Below are positions 47,309 through 56,783 of a stretch of DNA of 64,000 nt, in pieces; positions within the stretch are counted from its first letter, which is position 1, and every line of letters starts with the position of its first letter. The position numbers and the translations under genes were made by a program. Source of the DNA: GCA-003244245 sp963712995 (lineage in GTDB: Bacteria; Actinomycetota; Actinomycetes; Mycobacteriales; Pseudonocardiaceae); assembly GCA_963712995.1 (NCBI GenBank), contig CAVQKH010000022.1:372001-436000 (forward strand), written 5' to 3'. Below the pieces are notes generated by a model. That model ran no database searches, had not been told where the DNA came from, and saw only the letters and a program-made list of their open reading frames with translations.

Positions 47309-50300
47309 CTTCATCGTGAGCGTCGTCAGGGAGAGCCAAGCGGCTGGACGCCGGTACCTGCTGACCTGCGCGATAACTCGTTACCAGCACTGTGAGGAGT
47401 GGAATCGAGAAGAACTCTCCGAAGACGTGCATCGGGTGGTGCAGTTGTTGTGCGGCGATTTCTTGCGGGCGGAAGACCGATATGAGCACGTCGACGTCCT
47501 CGGGGACAGCCCAACGTCGGTAGAGCTCCTTGATCGGTTACGTGAGTTCTGCGTCAGCTCTGACCGTCGCGTCGATGACTACCTGGTGTTGTACCTGACC
47601 GGACATGGGGAGATTCTCGATGAGGGGGATCACGTCGTGTTGACTTCCGACACCCAACCCTCGGACTTGCTGCACCGCACCGTGCCCACATCGGAGATCG
47701 TGAAGCGTGCGTTGGCTGGCACCCGCGTACGACGTCTGCTGCTCCTGCTCGACACCTGCTACGCCGGTAGGGGTGGTGAGGACCTCGTACGAGAAGCGCT
47801 CAGGCGCCTCGACCAACCCGAACTGCCCGGTGAGCAAACCGGTGGGGCCAGCGGTCGTGGCGTTGTTTTGATAGCTACGACCCATCCTTACAAGGAAGCA
47901 TTTCCGGGAGCATTCACCACGTGCTTGGATCGGGCGGCCCGGTCGTTTGCGACTGCTGGTTTCATCCCACCAACATTGCGAGTAGGAGCCCTGATCGATG
48001 TAATGAGGGCGGACTCGAACATGCCAGCGTCACAGTCACCAGTGTGGCATCAGCTTGGGATGAACGCCGACGAGCCGGAGTTTCTGCCCAATCCCCGCTA
48101 CTGGGAACTGCCAGTCGACCTGGACCTGCTAGCCCAAGAGCGACTGCGCCACGCCGGACAACTCAGGGAACGCTTCCTGCCTTTGACGCGATGGTTCACT
48201 GGGCGTCATCGTGCCCTGAATGATCTAGCTGTGTGGCTCTATGCCTCCGGCCCCGGCTCCTCCCTATGTGTGATCACTGGCAATGCTGGTTCCGGGAAGA
48301 CCGCCCTGCTGGGGCTGATTGCGGCCTTATCCGACCCCGATTATGCTCCTGGCGTTTCCCGGCAGGGATTACCGCCCGGCTTCATGGTCCCGGACAGCGC
48401 GATCACCACTGCAATCTACGCCGGCACCCTGACTACAGAACAGGTCCGTGACCGAATCGCTGCCGCCGCTGGGCTTCGCGTCGAGACTGAGCAAGGACTC
48501 CTTGAGGGACTCAACCAGCATGTCCCTGCAACACCTATCGTGGTGCTGGTCGACGCCCTAGATGAGGCCGCCGATCCAACTGGCTTGGTCACCCGTCTGC
48601 TCAACCCGCTAGTCAAATACTGCCGCGCCAGCATCCGACTGCTGGTGGGCACCCGGCCGTGGCTGCTGACAGTAAATTGGCTTGGCAACCCCACCAGCGG
48701 ACGTTACGAACTCATCGACCTCGACGACTCGACCTATGCTGACCCGGATAGCATCCGCGGCTACGCGCGGCGGATCCTGCTTTCTGAGGATTCGCTCGAT
48801 AGCGCCTACACTCCTTCGGGCGTTTACTGGACGGCACCAGCAGCAATTATCGACGGTGTGACCGAGGCTCTGGGTGAGGCGGCCGGGAAATCGTTTTTGG
48901 TCGCCCGGATCACCGCGACGACCGAGGCCACTGCCACTACTCTGCCCTGCCCTGCCGACCCTGCCTGGCGGGCGAGTCTGCCGCGCCGCGCCGGGGAAGC
49001 GATGCGGCGCGATCTACAGGTACGACTAAGCGAGAATGCAGCGAAGGCGGCGCATCTGCTGCTGCCCCTCGCCTACTCGCAGGGCGGCGGGATGCCCTGG
49101 GAAGATATCTGGCCTCGGCTGGCTAATGCACTATCCCCCGGCCACGGATACGGCAACGACGAGCTGGTCTGGTTACGTAGGGCCGCCGGTTCCTACGCCG
49201 TCGAAGGCGTCGCCGACGGCCGCTCGGTCTACCGGCTATACCATCAGGCCTTAGTAGAGCACCTGCGGGACGGCCGCGATCAGACCGCTGATCAGCGAGT
49301 CATTGTTGACACCCTCCTTGCTCAGATCCCGGTGCGCGCCGCCGGGCAGCGTGACTGGGTTGCAGCGCACCCCTATACCCGCACCTATCTAGCCACTCAC
49401 GCCGCCAGAGCCCGCCACCTCGACACCCTGCTCGCGGAACCAGGCTTCCTCCTGGCCGCCTCACGCCCGCAACTCCTCGCCAGTTTGGAAGCCGCCGACT
49501 CGCCATCCGGCCGTGTAGCCGCTGATATCTACCGGCGGTTCGCAGGTCATCTGCGCAGCAAATCCGACCGCGAGCACGCCTCATACCTACAGTTGACCGC
49601 TTGCTGCGGCCAAGCACCCATCCTGGCCGACGTACTGGATGCCTACCTCCGGCCCGGCGGCTGGTCGGCACGGTGGGCTTCCTGGCGGTATCAGCCACCG
49701 CACCACACCATTACCGGTCACATCGGACCGGTGCGCACGGTGGCGGTGACCGAGCTGGACGGCCGCACCGTGGTGATCTCCGGAGGAAACGATGCCACGG
49801 TGAGAGTGTGGGATTTAGCCACTGGCGCGTCGGTCGGCAAACCATTCACCGGTCACATCGGACCGGTGCGCACGGTGGCGGTGACCGAGCTGGACGGCCG
49901 CACCGTGGTGATCTCCGGAGGAAACGATGCCACGGTGAGAGTGTGGGATTTAGCCACTGGCGCGTCGGTCGGCAAACCATTCACCGGTCACATCGGACCG
50001 GTGCGCACGGTGGCGGTGACCGAGCTGGACGGCCGCACCGTGGTGATCTCCGGAGGAAACGATGCCACGGTAAGAGTGCGGGATTTAGCCACTGGCGCGT
50101 CGGTCGGCAAACCATTCACCGGCGACACTGGATCGGTGACGGCGGTGGCGGCGACCAAGCTGGATGGTCGCACGGTGGTGATCACGGGCGGCGACGATGC
50201 CACTGTGCAGGTCTGGGAGCTGGCGACTGGTACCTTGATCGGCGAGCCGTTCAACAGTCACACCGACTGGGTGACCGCGGTGGGGGTAGCTGAGGTGGAC

Positions 50301-51590
50301 AACCGCCCAGTGGTCGTCTCCGGCAGCCGGGATGCCACGGTGCGAATCTGGGAGCCACGCACAGGCATATCGATCAGCCAACCGTTCACCGGCCATACCA
50401 GGTCAATAAGCGCGGTCGCGGTCGCTGAGCTGAGCGGCCGCTCGGTGGTGATCTCCGGATCCGACGATGGCACGGTGCAGGTGTCGGAGCTAGCCACCGG
50501 CACGTTGGTCAGCGAGCCGTTCAACGGCCACACCGGCTGGGTGACCGCGGTGGGGGTAGCTGAGGTGGACAACCGCCCAGTGGTCGTCTCCGGCAGCCGG
50601 GATGCCACGGTGCGAATCTGGGAGCCACGCACAGGCATATCGATCAGTCAACCGTTCACCGGCCATACCAGGTCAATAAGCGCGGTCGCGGTCGCTGAGC
50701 TGGGCGGTCGCTCGGTGGTGATCTCCGGATCCGACGATGGCACGGTGCAGGTGTCGGAGCTAGCCACTGGCACGTTGATCGACATATCCTTCATCGGTCA
50801 CACGGCGGCGGTGAATGCGGTCGCGGTCGCTGAGCTGGGCGGCCGCTCGGTGGTGATCTCCGGATCCGACGATGGCACAGTACAGGTGTCGGAACTGGTA
50901 ACTGGCATGTTGATTGGTAAGCTCTTCACCGGTCGCATAACACCGGTGAATGCGGTCGCGGTCGCTGAACTGGACGGCCGCCCAATAGTGATTTCCGCTG
51001 GCTGGGATCGCATAGTACGGGTGTGGGAGCTAGCCAGCGGCAGCCTGATCGGCAAACCGTTCAACGGTCATACAGCGCCGGTGAATACGGTGACGGTCGC
51101 TGAACTGGACGGCCGCTCGGTGGTGATCTCCGGATCCGACGATGCCACAGTGCGGTTATGGGACCTCGAGAAAGGACGACCAATACGAGACATTCAGCGT
51201 GCCGTTCGCCTGCGACATTCAGCACCCGTTCTAACAGCAGTCGTGCAACAACGACGAGATGTCGTGCATGTCCATACAGGATGCCGCGACGGAACCAGAT
51301 GGACTTGGGATCTTTCGACCGGCCGCGCGCTCTCAAAGACGATTGCCTTCCACGGAGCACCGATCAACTCTACTGCGCTACTTGAGGAGGATAGCATTGC
51401 ATTCGCCGCCGGCAGCACCCTCATCATCGACCGCCCAAGCCATACCTCCAGTATTGCGAAGAAGATTGAGTTGGAGTCTGAGGTGGTGGCCCTGGCGACA
51501 AATTGCAGGTCAACAGTGGTTGTTGGCAGCCCTTTGGGTCTCGTAGTCCTCGATGTATCATGGTCGCCAGAACGCTTCGATGGCAAGTAG
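47298..51590 (+). CDS. Caspase-like protease / STAND NTPase / WD40 repeat protein
   Basis: This intact 1430-residue protein has an N-terminal caspase (C14) domain with the catalytic pair His103 (VLYLTGHGEILDEG) and Cys154 (LLLDTCYAGRGGEDL). A STAND/NACHT-type NTPase follows, with Walker A CVITGNAGSGKTALLGL (about 328-335) and Walker B VLVDALDEAADP near 415. After a helical region, eleven clear 45-residue WD40 blades start near residue 808; two or three degenerate ones follow, consistent with two seven-bladed propellers. Caspase-STAND-WD40 proteins are described as predicted conflict or programmed cell death effectors in filamentous bacteria. The propeller would sense a trigger, the NTPase oligomerise, and the protease cleave. 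The overlapping upstream hydrolase is an obvious candidate partner or substrate. ATG 47298 is assumed; GTG 47322 is an alternative. Confidence 0.9.
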   Translation: MGGSFIVSVVRESQAAGRRYLLTCAITRYQHCEEWNREELSEDVHRVVQLLCGDFLRAEDRYEHVDVLGDSPTSVELLDRLREFCVSSDRRVDDYLVLYLTGHGEILDEGDHVVLTSDTQPSDLLHRTVPTSEIVKRALAGTRVRRLLLLLDTCYAGRGGEDLVREALRRLDQPELPGEQTGGASGRGVVLIATTHPYKEAFPGAFTTCLDRAARSFATAGFIPPTLRVGALIDVMRADSNMPASQSPVWHQLGMNADEPEFLPNPRYWELPVDLDLLAQERLRHAGQLRERFLPLTRWFTGRHRALNDLAVWLYASGPGSSLCVITGNAGSGKTALLGLIAALSDPDYAPGVSRQGLPPGFMVPDSAITTAIYAGTLTTEQVRDRIAAAAGLRVETEQGLLEGLNQHVPATPIVVLVDALDEAADPTGLVTRLLNPLVKYCRASIRLLVGTRPWLLTVNWLGNPTSGRYELIDLDDSTYADPDSIRGYARRILLSEDSLDSAYTPSGVYWTAPAAIIDGVTEALGEAAGKSFLVARITATTEATATTLPCPADPAWRASLPRRAGEAMRRDLQVRLSENAAKAAHLLLPLAYSQGGGMPWEDIWPRLANALSPGHGYGNDELVWLRRAAGSYAVEGVADGRSVYRLYHQALVEHLRDGRDQTADQRVIVDTLLAQIPVRAAGQRDWVAAHPYTRTYLATHAARARHLDTLLAEPGFLLAASRPQLLASLEAADSPSGRVAADIYRRFAGHLRSKSDREHASYLQLTACCGQAPILADVLDAYLRPGGWSARWASWRYQPPHHTITGHIGPVRTVAVTELDGRTVVISGGNDATVRVWDLATGASVGKPFTGHIGPVRTVAVTELDGRTVVISGGNDATVRVWDLATGASVGKPFTGHIGPVRTVAVTELDGRTVVISGGNDATVRVRDLATGASVGKPFTGDTGSVTAVAATKLDGRTVVITGGDDATVQVWELATGTLIGEPFNSHTDWVTAVGVAEVDNRPVVVSGSRDATVRIWEPRTGISISQPFTGHTRSISAVAVAELSGRSVVISGSDDGTVQVSELATGTLVSEPFNGHTGWVTAVGVAEVDNRPVVVSGSRDATVRIWEPRTGISISQPFTGHTRSISAVAVAELGGRSVVISGSDDGTVQVSELATGTLIDISFIGHTAAVNAVAVAELGGRSVVISGSDDGTVQVSELVTGMLIGKLFTGRITPVNAVAVAELDGRPIVISAGWDRIVRVWELASGSLIGKPFNGHTAPVNTVTVAELDGRSVVISGSDDATVRLWDLEKGRPIRDIQRAVRLRHSAPVLTAVVQQRRDVVHVHTGCRDGTRWTWDLSTGRALSKTIAFHGAPINSTALLEEDSIAFAAGSTLIIDRPSHTSSIAKKIELESEVVALATNCRSTVVVGSPLGLVVLDVSWSPERFDGK
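49708..51170 (+). repeat. Eleven tandem 135-bp WD40-encoding repeats, three nearly identical
   Basis: The unit encodes GHIGPVRTVAVTELDGRTVV-type blades ending SGGNDATVRVWDLATG. Copies one to three (about 49708-50120) are almost base-for-base identical. The two-blade blocks at about 50260-50500 and 50530-50770 are also near-identical to each other. This shows block duplication within the gene. Confidence 0.85.
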
Positions 51591-51657
51591 CTACTTCTAG
51601 TCCGCAGCGAGGAAGTCGAGGGTTAACCTCGATCTCCGGTGCGTTAGTTTACGACAA

Positions 51658-52400
51658 TTAGCTAAGGCTCGGAGTTGACCATTCTTCTCTCAGGCCTTCC
51701 GCGCAAACGTAGGCGGTAATGACCGACTCGGATTGCCCAACAGTGCCACCGATTACCGACGCTGACGGCGTGGCTGCACTAGCTCCCAGACCAGGACTGC
51801 GGTGGCTTTGGCAGTCGCGAGGCCCACCAGCCCGGTGGCCTTCTTGTCGGTGACGGCCAGCCACGCCGCATAGACCCGAAGCGTTGTCGCTCTCCCACAC
51901 CGTGCCAGAGCCGGCGGCCGCAGTGCGGACGTCGACCCCGGCCGCGATCAGCTCGGTGGCGCTGTAGTGGCGCAGCGCATGTAGATGAGTATCAATGCCG
52001 AGATCAGCAATCATCTTCGTGTACCGGTGAGTGACGCCGTCGGGATCGCAATGTCGCCGGTGGTCGGGTGCGTAGGAGAAGACGAAGGCGTCGTCGTCAA
52101 GCGTGGTGCCGAGTTCGGTGCAGCCTCGCTGCACCGACTGCTTGTGGGCAGTCAGAATCGCGATAGTGTCCGGATCGAGGCTGACCACGCGCATCTGGTA
52201 TGCCTCGCTCTTTTTGGAGGGGATGAGGTTCCACCGAACGTCGACGAGCCCACTCTTGACCTCTACGCTTTCTTTGTCGACAAGGACAGCGGCTTCGTGG
52301 AAAACATTAAGACAAGAGGGAACCAAGGTGGCGACGCTTATTATTATGTAACCGAAACTCCTTCCAAGTGTCGTGCGGGGGACGATCGACTCCCACGTTG
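51658..52400 (-). pseudogene. Tyrosine recombinase C-terminal remnant
   Basis: The minus strand retains a recombinase catalytic domain fragment: VDVRWNLIPSKKSEAYQMRV, DDDAFVFSYAPDHRRHCDPD, then LHALRHYSATELIAAGVDVR, which contains the H-x-x-R box. Past this point the expected LGHGG...Y segment is scrambled (GSGTVWESDNASGL), and the first catalytic arginine region is missing. It therefore cannot be active. It lies just after the caspase gene on the opposite strand and probably marks the edge of another integrated element. Residues upstream of the core region are filler. Confidence 0.7.
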
Positions 52401-52753
52401 GACGGCCACGTGGTACCGGCGACCGCCCGCTCCACCAGCGCCGGGGCGCGGACACGGCTATTTGATCGGGTCCGCAGCTAGCTCGCTGTTAGCCAGAGCG
52501 ACATAACAGTCGGGCTGGACGGCCCGATGTCGCCGTCCTTCGTGTGGGCCTCCGAGGAACCCGACCACCCAAGAATGTCCGGTTGGGGATGGCCATACGA
52601 TCGCTTGGAGCGCCCACGACGATGAGTTCTCGTCTCGCGATCAGTCACTAACGGCGAAGCACACGGCAGAAGGAAGGAGAGCCCGGTGTCGAGCCTAAGG
52701 GTGGACCTCATCACCGATCATCATCGGTCGCTCCGGCCCGATGGTCTGAAGCC

Positions 52754-53317
52754 ATGCTGATCTACTCGATGAGCGTCTCGGTGGACGGCTTCATCGCCGA
52801 CCGCGAGGGCGCGTTCGGGTGGACGACCCCCAACGAGGAGCAGTTTCGTTTCCACACCGCGCAGACACGCGAGCTTGGCGGCTATCTGTGCGGCCGCAGG
52901 CTCTACGAGACGATGCTGCCGTGGGAGACGGATCCGTCGATGCGCGACAACGAGCTCTGGGCCGCGTTCGCCGACGTCTGGTGCGCGATCCCGAAGGTCG
53001 TCTTCAGCCGCACGCTCGACAGCGTCCAGGGCAACGCCCGGCTCGCCGAGGCGTCGGTGGCCGACGAGGCCGCTGCTGCGCTCGACGCGACCGACAAGGA
53101 TGTCTCGATCGGCGGCGCCGGCCTGGCCGCGGCGGCTATCGAGCTCGGCCTTGTCGACGAGCTGCGCATGTTCCGCAATCCGGTCGTCATCGGTGGCGGC
53201 ACGCCGTTCATGCCGCCGGTCACCGAAGACGTCCCGCTCGACCTGATCGAGACCAGGACGTTTGGCTCGCGCGTGATCTATGAGCGCTACCGGCGCGTCC
53301 GCGATGACTCGGACTGA
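52754..53317 (+). CDS. RibD C-terminal / dihydrofolate reductase-family protein
   Basis: This 187-residue protein starts MLIYSMSVSVDGFIADREGA and contains GGYLCGRRLYETMLPWE, then VSIGGAGLAAAAIELGLVDE and LRMFRNPVVIGGGTPFMPPV. This is the pattern of the RibD_C / DHFR-like family (NADPH-dependent reductases, mostly of unknown physiological substrate). Length is normal and the frame is intact. It is flanked by non-coding or decayed DNA on both sides, so it stands alone. It is the only intact metabolic-type gene inside the proposed island. Confidence 0.88.
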   Translation: MLIYSMSVSVDGFIADREGAFGWTTPNEEQFRFHTAQTRELGGYLCGRRLYETMLPWETDPSMRDNELWAAFADVWCAIPKVVFSRTLDSVQGNARLAEASVADEAAAALDATDKDVSIGGAGLAAAAIELGLVDELRMFRNPVVIGGGTPFMPPVTEDVPLDLIETRTFGSRVIYERYRRVRDDSD

Positions 53318-54434
53318 CACCGCTAACGGCGCGCTCACCCGATCCGCCGGTGTGTGCCGCGAGCGGATCCCCTACTGGTACGCCGGTTCGGGCATGTAAG
53401 ACATCGCGGCGGACTACCGCCACAACTCGTCATGGGAGTGGCGATCAAAGCGCGCTCCGCTCAGGAAGCCATCCGCAAGCCAACACATAGTTATCCAGAG
53501 GCGCGGCCAGATGCAACGTCCGCTACTGCCGCTGTCCGGGCGCAGGTCGCGCGGAGAGGCCCGTATGGGGATGGGCTGCTGGACAATCCCACGGCGGCGA
53601 CGGCCGATCATGAGGTTGTGGATTTCCCAACACTCCGAGTTCAGTCCCCTGCTCGACCGAACTTGATAGCGCCGAGCGGGGCACCGCACGGCGCGAGCGC
53701 ACCATCCTGTTACGCCCTGCCGATCAGCGTGTGCCGTTTCCCTGTCCTTGTGCGTCCGCTGGGCTCAGCACACACCCATAACGGGGTGAGTTCCGCGACA
53801 CTGTACGCCGAGATGCCCGATCAAAGCCTGGAGTCAATCCTCCGGACGGTGTCACGGGCTGGTCTGATTCTCAACTACATAACGCTCACTCCAGAAAGCT
53901 GGCGGGCCTCGCCGAACGTCGTGGGTCTCCCCCGCACCCACGACGGCTGAGCAGCCAGCATGTGGCCGGTGACCCTACCGAGCGTCCACGCCCCGACCGA
54001 GACGTCGACGGGTCACCGGCCACCCACAACCACCCCCTGGGTCGGCGCTTCCCGCCCGGCCCAGGGGCGTCACCGTTTCCGAGCTGGTCCACCGTCGCCG
54101 CCTGACCGCATCAGGTCCATCAACGGGGCTCCGGAGCCCTCGTCGCTCCTTCAATGCGAAGCCTGCGCCACCGCCCAAGAGGTACCACCCGTCCTCGGCC
54201 ATCATGAAGGGCAACGCACGGCAAAGCACCTGACACACCAAGTAAGCGCGCCTTGGATCGCGCCCTTCTCAACGAGGTTTTCCGCTCATCGTCGTTCTCG
54301 ATAGCCACCCTTGACCTCGATCTGCCGCAACGCCCAAGACCTGGGGTGTCACGGTGGCGGATAACCAGATCGAGTGGATCGTGGCAGGTCACTCCCGGAC
54401 AGGCGGCGAGTGCCCGCCCGGGAAGGACGTAGTG
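53318..54434. other. About 1.1 kb without a supportable gene
   Basis: Several frames are open, but none has a coding look, a start with a ribosome binding site, or a recognisable domain. The only structure I see is the inverted repeat at 53962-54023. Confidence 0.45.
53962..54023. repeat. 14-bp perfect inverted repeat with 34-base spacer
   Basis: GTGGCCGGTGACCC (53962-53975) and its exact complement GGGTCACCGGCCAC (54010-54023) flank a 34-base spacer. It lies about 410 bases upstream of the integrase start. It could be a recombination or regulator-binding site, or a terminator of unknown partner. Confidence 0.45.
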
Positions 54435-55759
54435 ATGTCTACTGCCGGACGTGTGTACAAACGCTGTGGATGCCTCAATCCCGGTACCCAGCGGCCGTGG
54501 GGAGTCCAGTGCCCCTATTTGTCCCGGACAGGTCACGGAAGCTGGTATCTGACCGTCGAGCTGCCTGCCGGACCCACTGGGGTGCGGCGGCGACTGCGGC
54601 GAGGCGGTTACCGCACCCGCGCCGAGGCCCACCGGGCCCTTACCGGCTTACGCATCCCACCGCATCCCGCCCACCGCATCCCGCCGACCCGTCCCGGCAA
54701 CTGCTGACCACCGGGCAGTGGCTAGCGCACTGGCTGGCTACCCGTCTTCGACCCCGGCCCGCCACGCTGCGCAGCTACCACCAGCACATCCACCAGCACC
54801 TCATCCCGCACCTCGGTGGAATCCTGCTGCGCGAGCTGTGCCTGGATGATGTGCAGACCACCTTCGCGATCCTGGCCCGCACCCGCACTCGCTACGGGCG
54901 GCCCCGCGCCGCGGCCACCCTGCATCGCATCCGCGCCACCCTGCGAATAGCGCTCAACGCCGCAATGCGCCGCGGCCTGATCGACACCAACCCTGCCCGC
55001 CACGTGGAACTGCCCCCAGCCTCACGACCCAAGGTGGTGGTCTGGACCCCGGCACGCGTGGCGCACTGGCGCGCCACCGGCGACCACCCCACCGTCGCGG
55101 TCTGGACCGCCCACCAAAGCGCACAGTTCCTTCACCACATCCGCCAGCACCGCCTCTACCCACTGCTCCGGCTGATCACCCTGGTCGGGCTGCGCCGCGG
55201 CGAGGCCTGCGCCCTGCGCTGGTGCGACATCGACCTCCAGAATCGGGCGCTGGTGGTCTGCCGGCAACTCCAGCAGCACGCCGGGGAGCTCACCGTCTGC
55301 GACACCAAGACCGCTGGCAGCGTTCGCGTGATCGCACTCGACCGGCTCACCGTCACCGTGCTGCACCGCCACCAAGTCACAACCGAACTCGAGGGCCACG
55401 TAGGCGGATTTGTCTTCACCAACCAGCGTGGCGACCCGATCAAACCCGACCGGCTCGGCGAGCTGTTCCAGCGCCTGGTCCGCGCCGCCGGCCTGCCCCC
55501 GATCCGGCTGCATGACCTGCGTCACGGCGCGGCCAGCCTGTCCCTGGCCGCCGGTAATGACCTCAAAACCGTGCAAACGATGCTGGGCCACTCCAGCATC
55601 GTGCTCACCGCCGACACCTACACCAGCGTGCTGCCCGACCTCGCCCATCACGCCGCCGAAGCCACCGCACGGCTGATCCTCACCTCCGCCAGCACTACCT
55701 CCCGTGCCATCCGCAATGGCCACAACGGCCGCCATCACCGGCGCCCAGCAGAAGAATGA
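54435..55759 (+). pseudogene. Tyrosine integrase beside tRNA-Lys, frameshifted in the N-terminal region
   Basis: ATG 54435 follows GGAAGGA. The N-terminal arm-binding domain (KRCGCLNPGTQRPWG, GSWYLTVELPAGPTGVRRRL) is in one frame. Within 54650-54690, a short CCCACCGCATCCCGC-type repeat, the frame slips by one. The remainder is intact to 55759: core-binding domain, then catalytic ITLVGLRRGEACALRWCDID (Arg), IRLHDLRHGAASLSLAAGND (His-x-x-Arg), and MLGHSSIVLTADTYTSVLPD (Tyr). All catalytic residues are present, so the catalytic part could be made from an internal start. It points at the tRNA-Lys gene 160 bases away, as AICE and phage integrases do. The slip may be a recent mutation or sequencing error. 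Confidence 0.85.
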
Positions 55760-55919
55760 GAAACGGGCGGTGGGGCGGCCAGCCTGGAGCGACATCACGC
55801 GATGTGAGCATTGGCAACTGGTTGTTATGGCCACAGGTCGGCCCCGTACAAGATCACCTGAACTGGGAAAGATCGACCGCGATGACCGAAGACGCAGGCC
55901 AGCACCTATATTGATCTTG

Positions 55920-55992
55920 TGGGCCGCCTGGGGATCGAACCCAGAACCCAAGGATTAAAAGTCCTTTGCTCTGCCAGTTGAGCTAACGGCCC
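55920..55992 (-). tRNA. tRNA-Lys (anticodon TTT)
   Basis: The minus strand folds into a cloverleaf: acceptor GGGCCGT/GCGGCCC, D stem GCTC/GAGC, anticodon stem AAGGA/TCCTT around loop CTTTTAA (anticodon TTT), variable GGGTT, T stem CTGGG/CCCAG with loop TTCGATC, and discriminator A. CCA is not encoded. Its 3' end faces the integrase, and its 3' half is duplicated at 29117-29161, so it served as an integration site. Confidence 0.95.
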
Positions 55993-56279
55993 CGTGCGCT
56001 GATCGTAGCCAACCCGGCATCGGGGCTGGTGAGAGGTGGCTGGTGTGGGTTCGACAAGGCTCTGGGCAGCGTCGTGGTTGTCGCAGGAGCGCGATTGGAG
56101 CACGTTGAGTGGGAGGTCAACGGGTGTTGAACGGTGGCCAGGCACGATGCGCCTCCACGCGCTCGGGAGTCTGTCGCGGGCGTCAGCCCGAAGGTTAGAG
56201 GGTGAACGGCCATGCCACGGCGAGGAGTAAGGCGGTGAGGGTTTCCAGCAAGACCGCATCGCGCAGCACTGTCAGGCGC

Positions 56280-56600
56280 GTTCGTACGGTTTCCTCACCC
56301 TCTCCCAACGACTGCAGATGCTCGTAGGCCGTGGCGGGCGCCGGTCGAGGGCGCGCCGCCCCTCCTCAATGAGGATCTTCAGGTCTTCGTCGGCGGTGAA
56401 CGCCGCCAGGCTCCCGGTGAATTCCTCTGGTTCGCCGAAGGTGGGGACGCGCGCACCCGGTCGGGGTCGTCCACGATCCAATCCTGGCTGGTGAAGCCCG
56501 CCCGCAGCGTCGTGGCCAACCTCACGGCGGCGCGTTCCACCTCGCCCCACCGACGAGGCATGAAAAGACCGGTGCGCTGGCCCATTCGCTCGCCAGTCCA
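56280..56600 (-). pseudogene. Possible decayed hypothetical gene
   Basis: Two minus-strand frames each hold protein-like stretches (MPRRWGEVERAAVRLATTLR then TSQDWIVDDPDRV in one, and VPTFGEPEEFTGSLAAFTAD then EDLKILIEEGRRALDRRP in the other). They would join after one slip near 56460. No family is recognised. The sequence on either side (55993-56279 and 56601-56783) has no coding signal that I can support. It may be a relic or simply a frame artefact. Confidence 0.3.
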
Positions 56601-56783
56601 GCGGCAAGCCAGTCGCGTCCAGCTCAGCGACCCAAGCGCGCTCGCCTACCGTCACACCCGCAGATGGCATCGCCCGCGAACGGCTCGCTGAGCGAGAAAT
56701 GAGCAGGCTGAGCCGATGCGTGCTGCTCGTGTGCCAGCGCCCAGCGTCTGGCTTCGCGGGGTTCCGGTTCCCGCCGGATACGA

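Larger units (their letters stand above)
29117..55963. mobile_element. Putative tRNA-Lys genomic island (about 26.8 kb)
   Basis: The interval is bounded by the truncated tRNA-Lys copy (29117-29161) and the equivalent segment of the intact tRNA-Lys gene (55919-55963) as direct repeats. A tyrosine integrase (54435-55759) points at the intact tRNA. Inside are AICE-type genes (excisionase, FtsK-like translocase, Nudix, XRE regulators), a decayed nitrilase/HerA-like module, and the caspase-STAND-WD40 locus. No Rep gene is visible, and most mobility genes are frameshifted, so the island is probably immobile. The boundary call depends on the imperfect repeat; an alternative is several smaller independent insertions. 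Confidence 0.55.
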
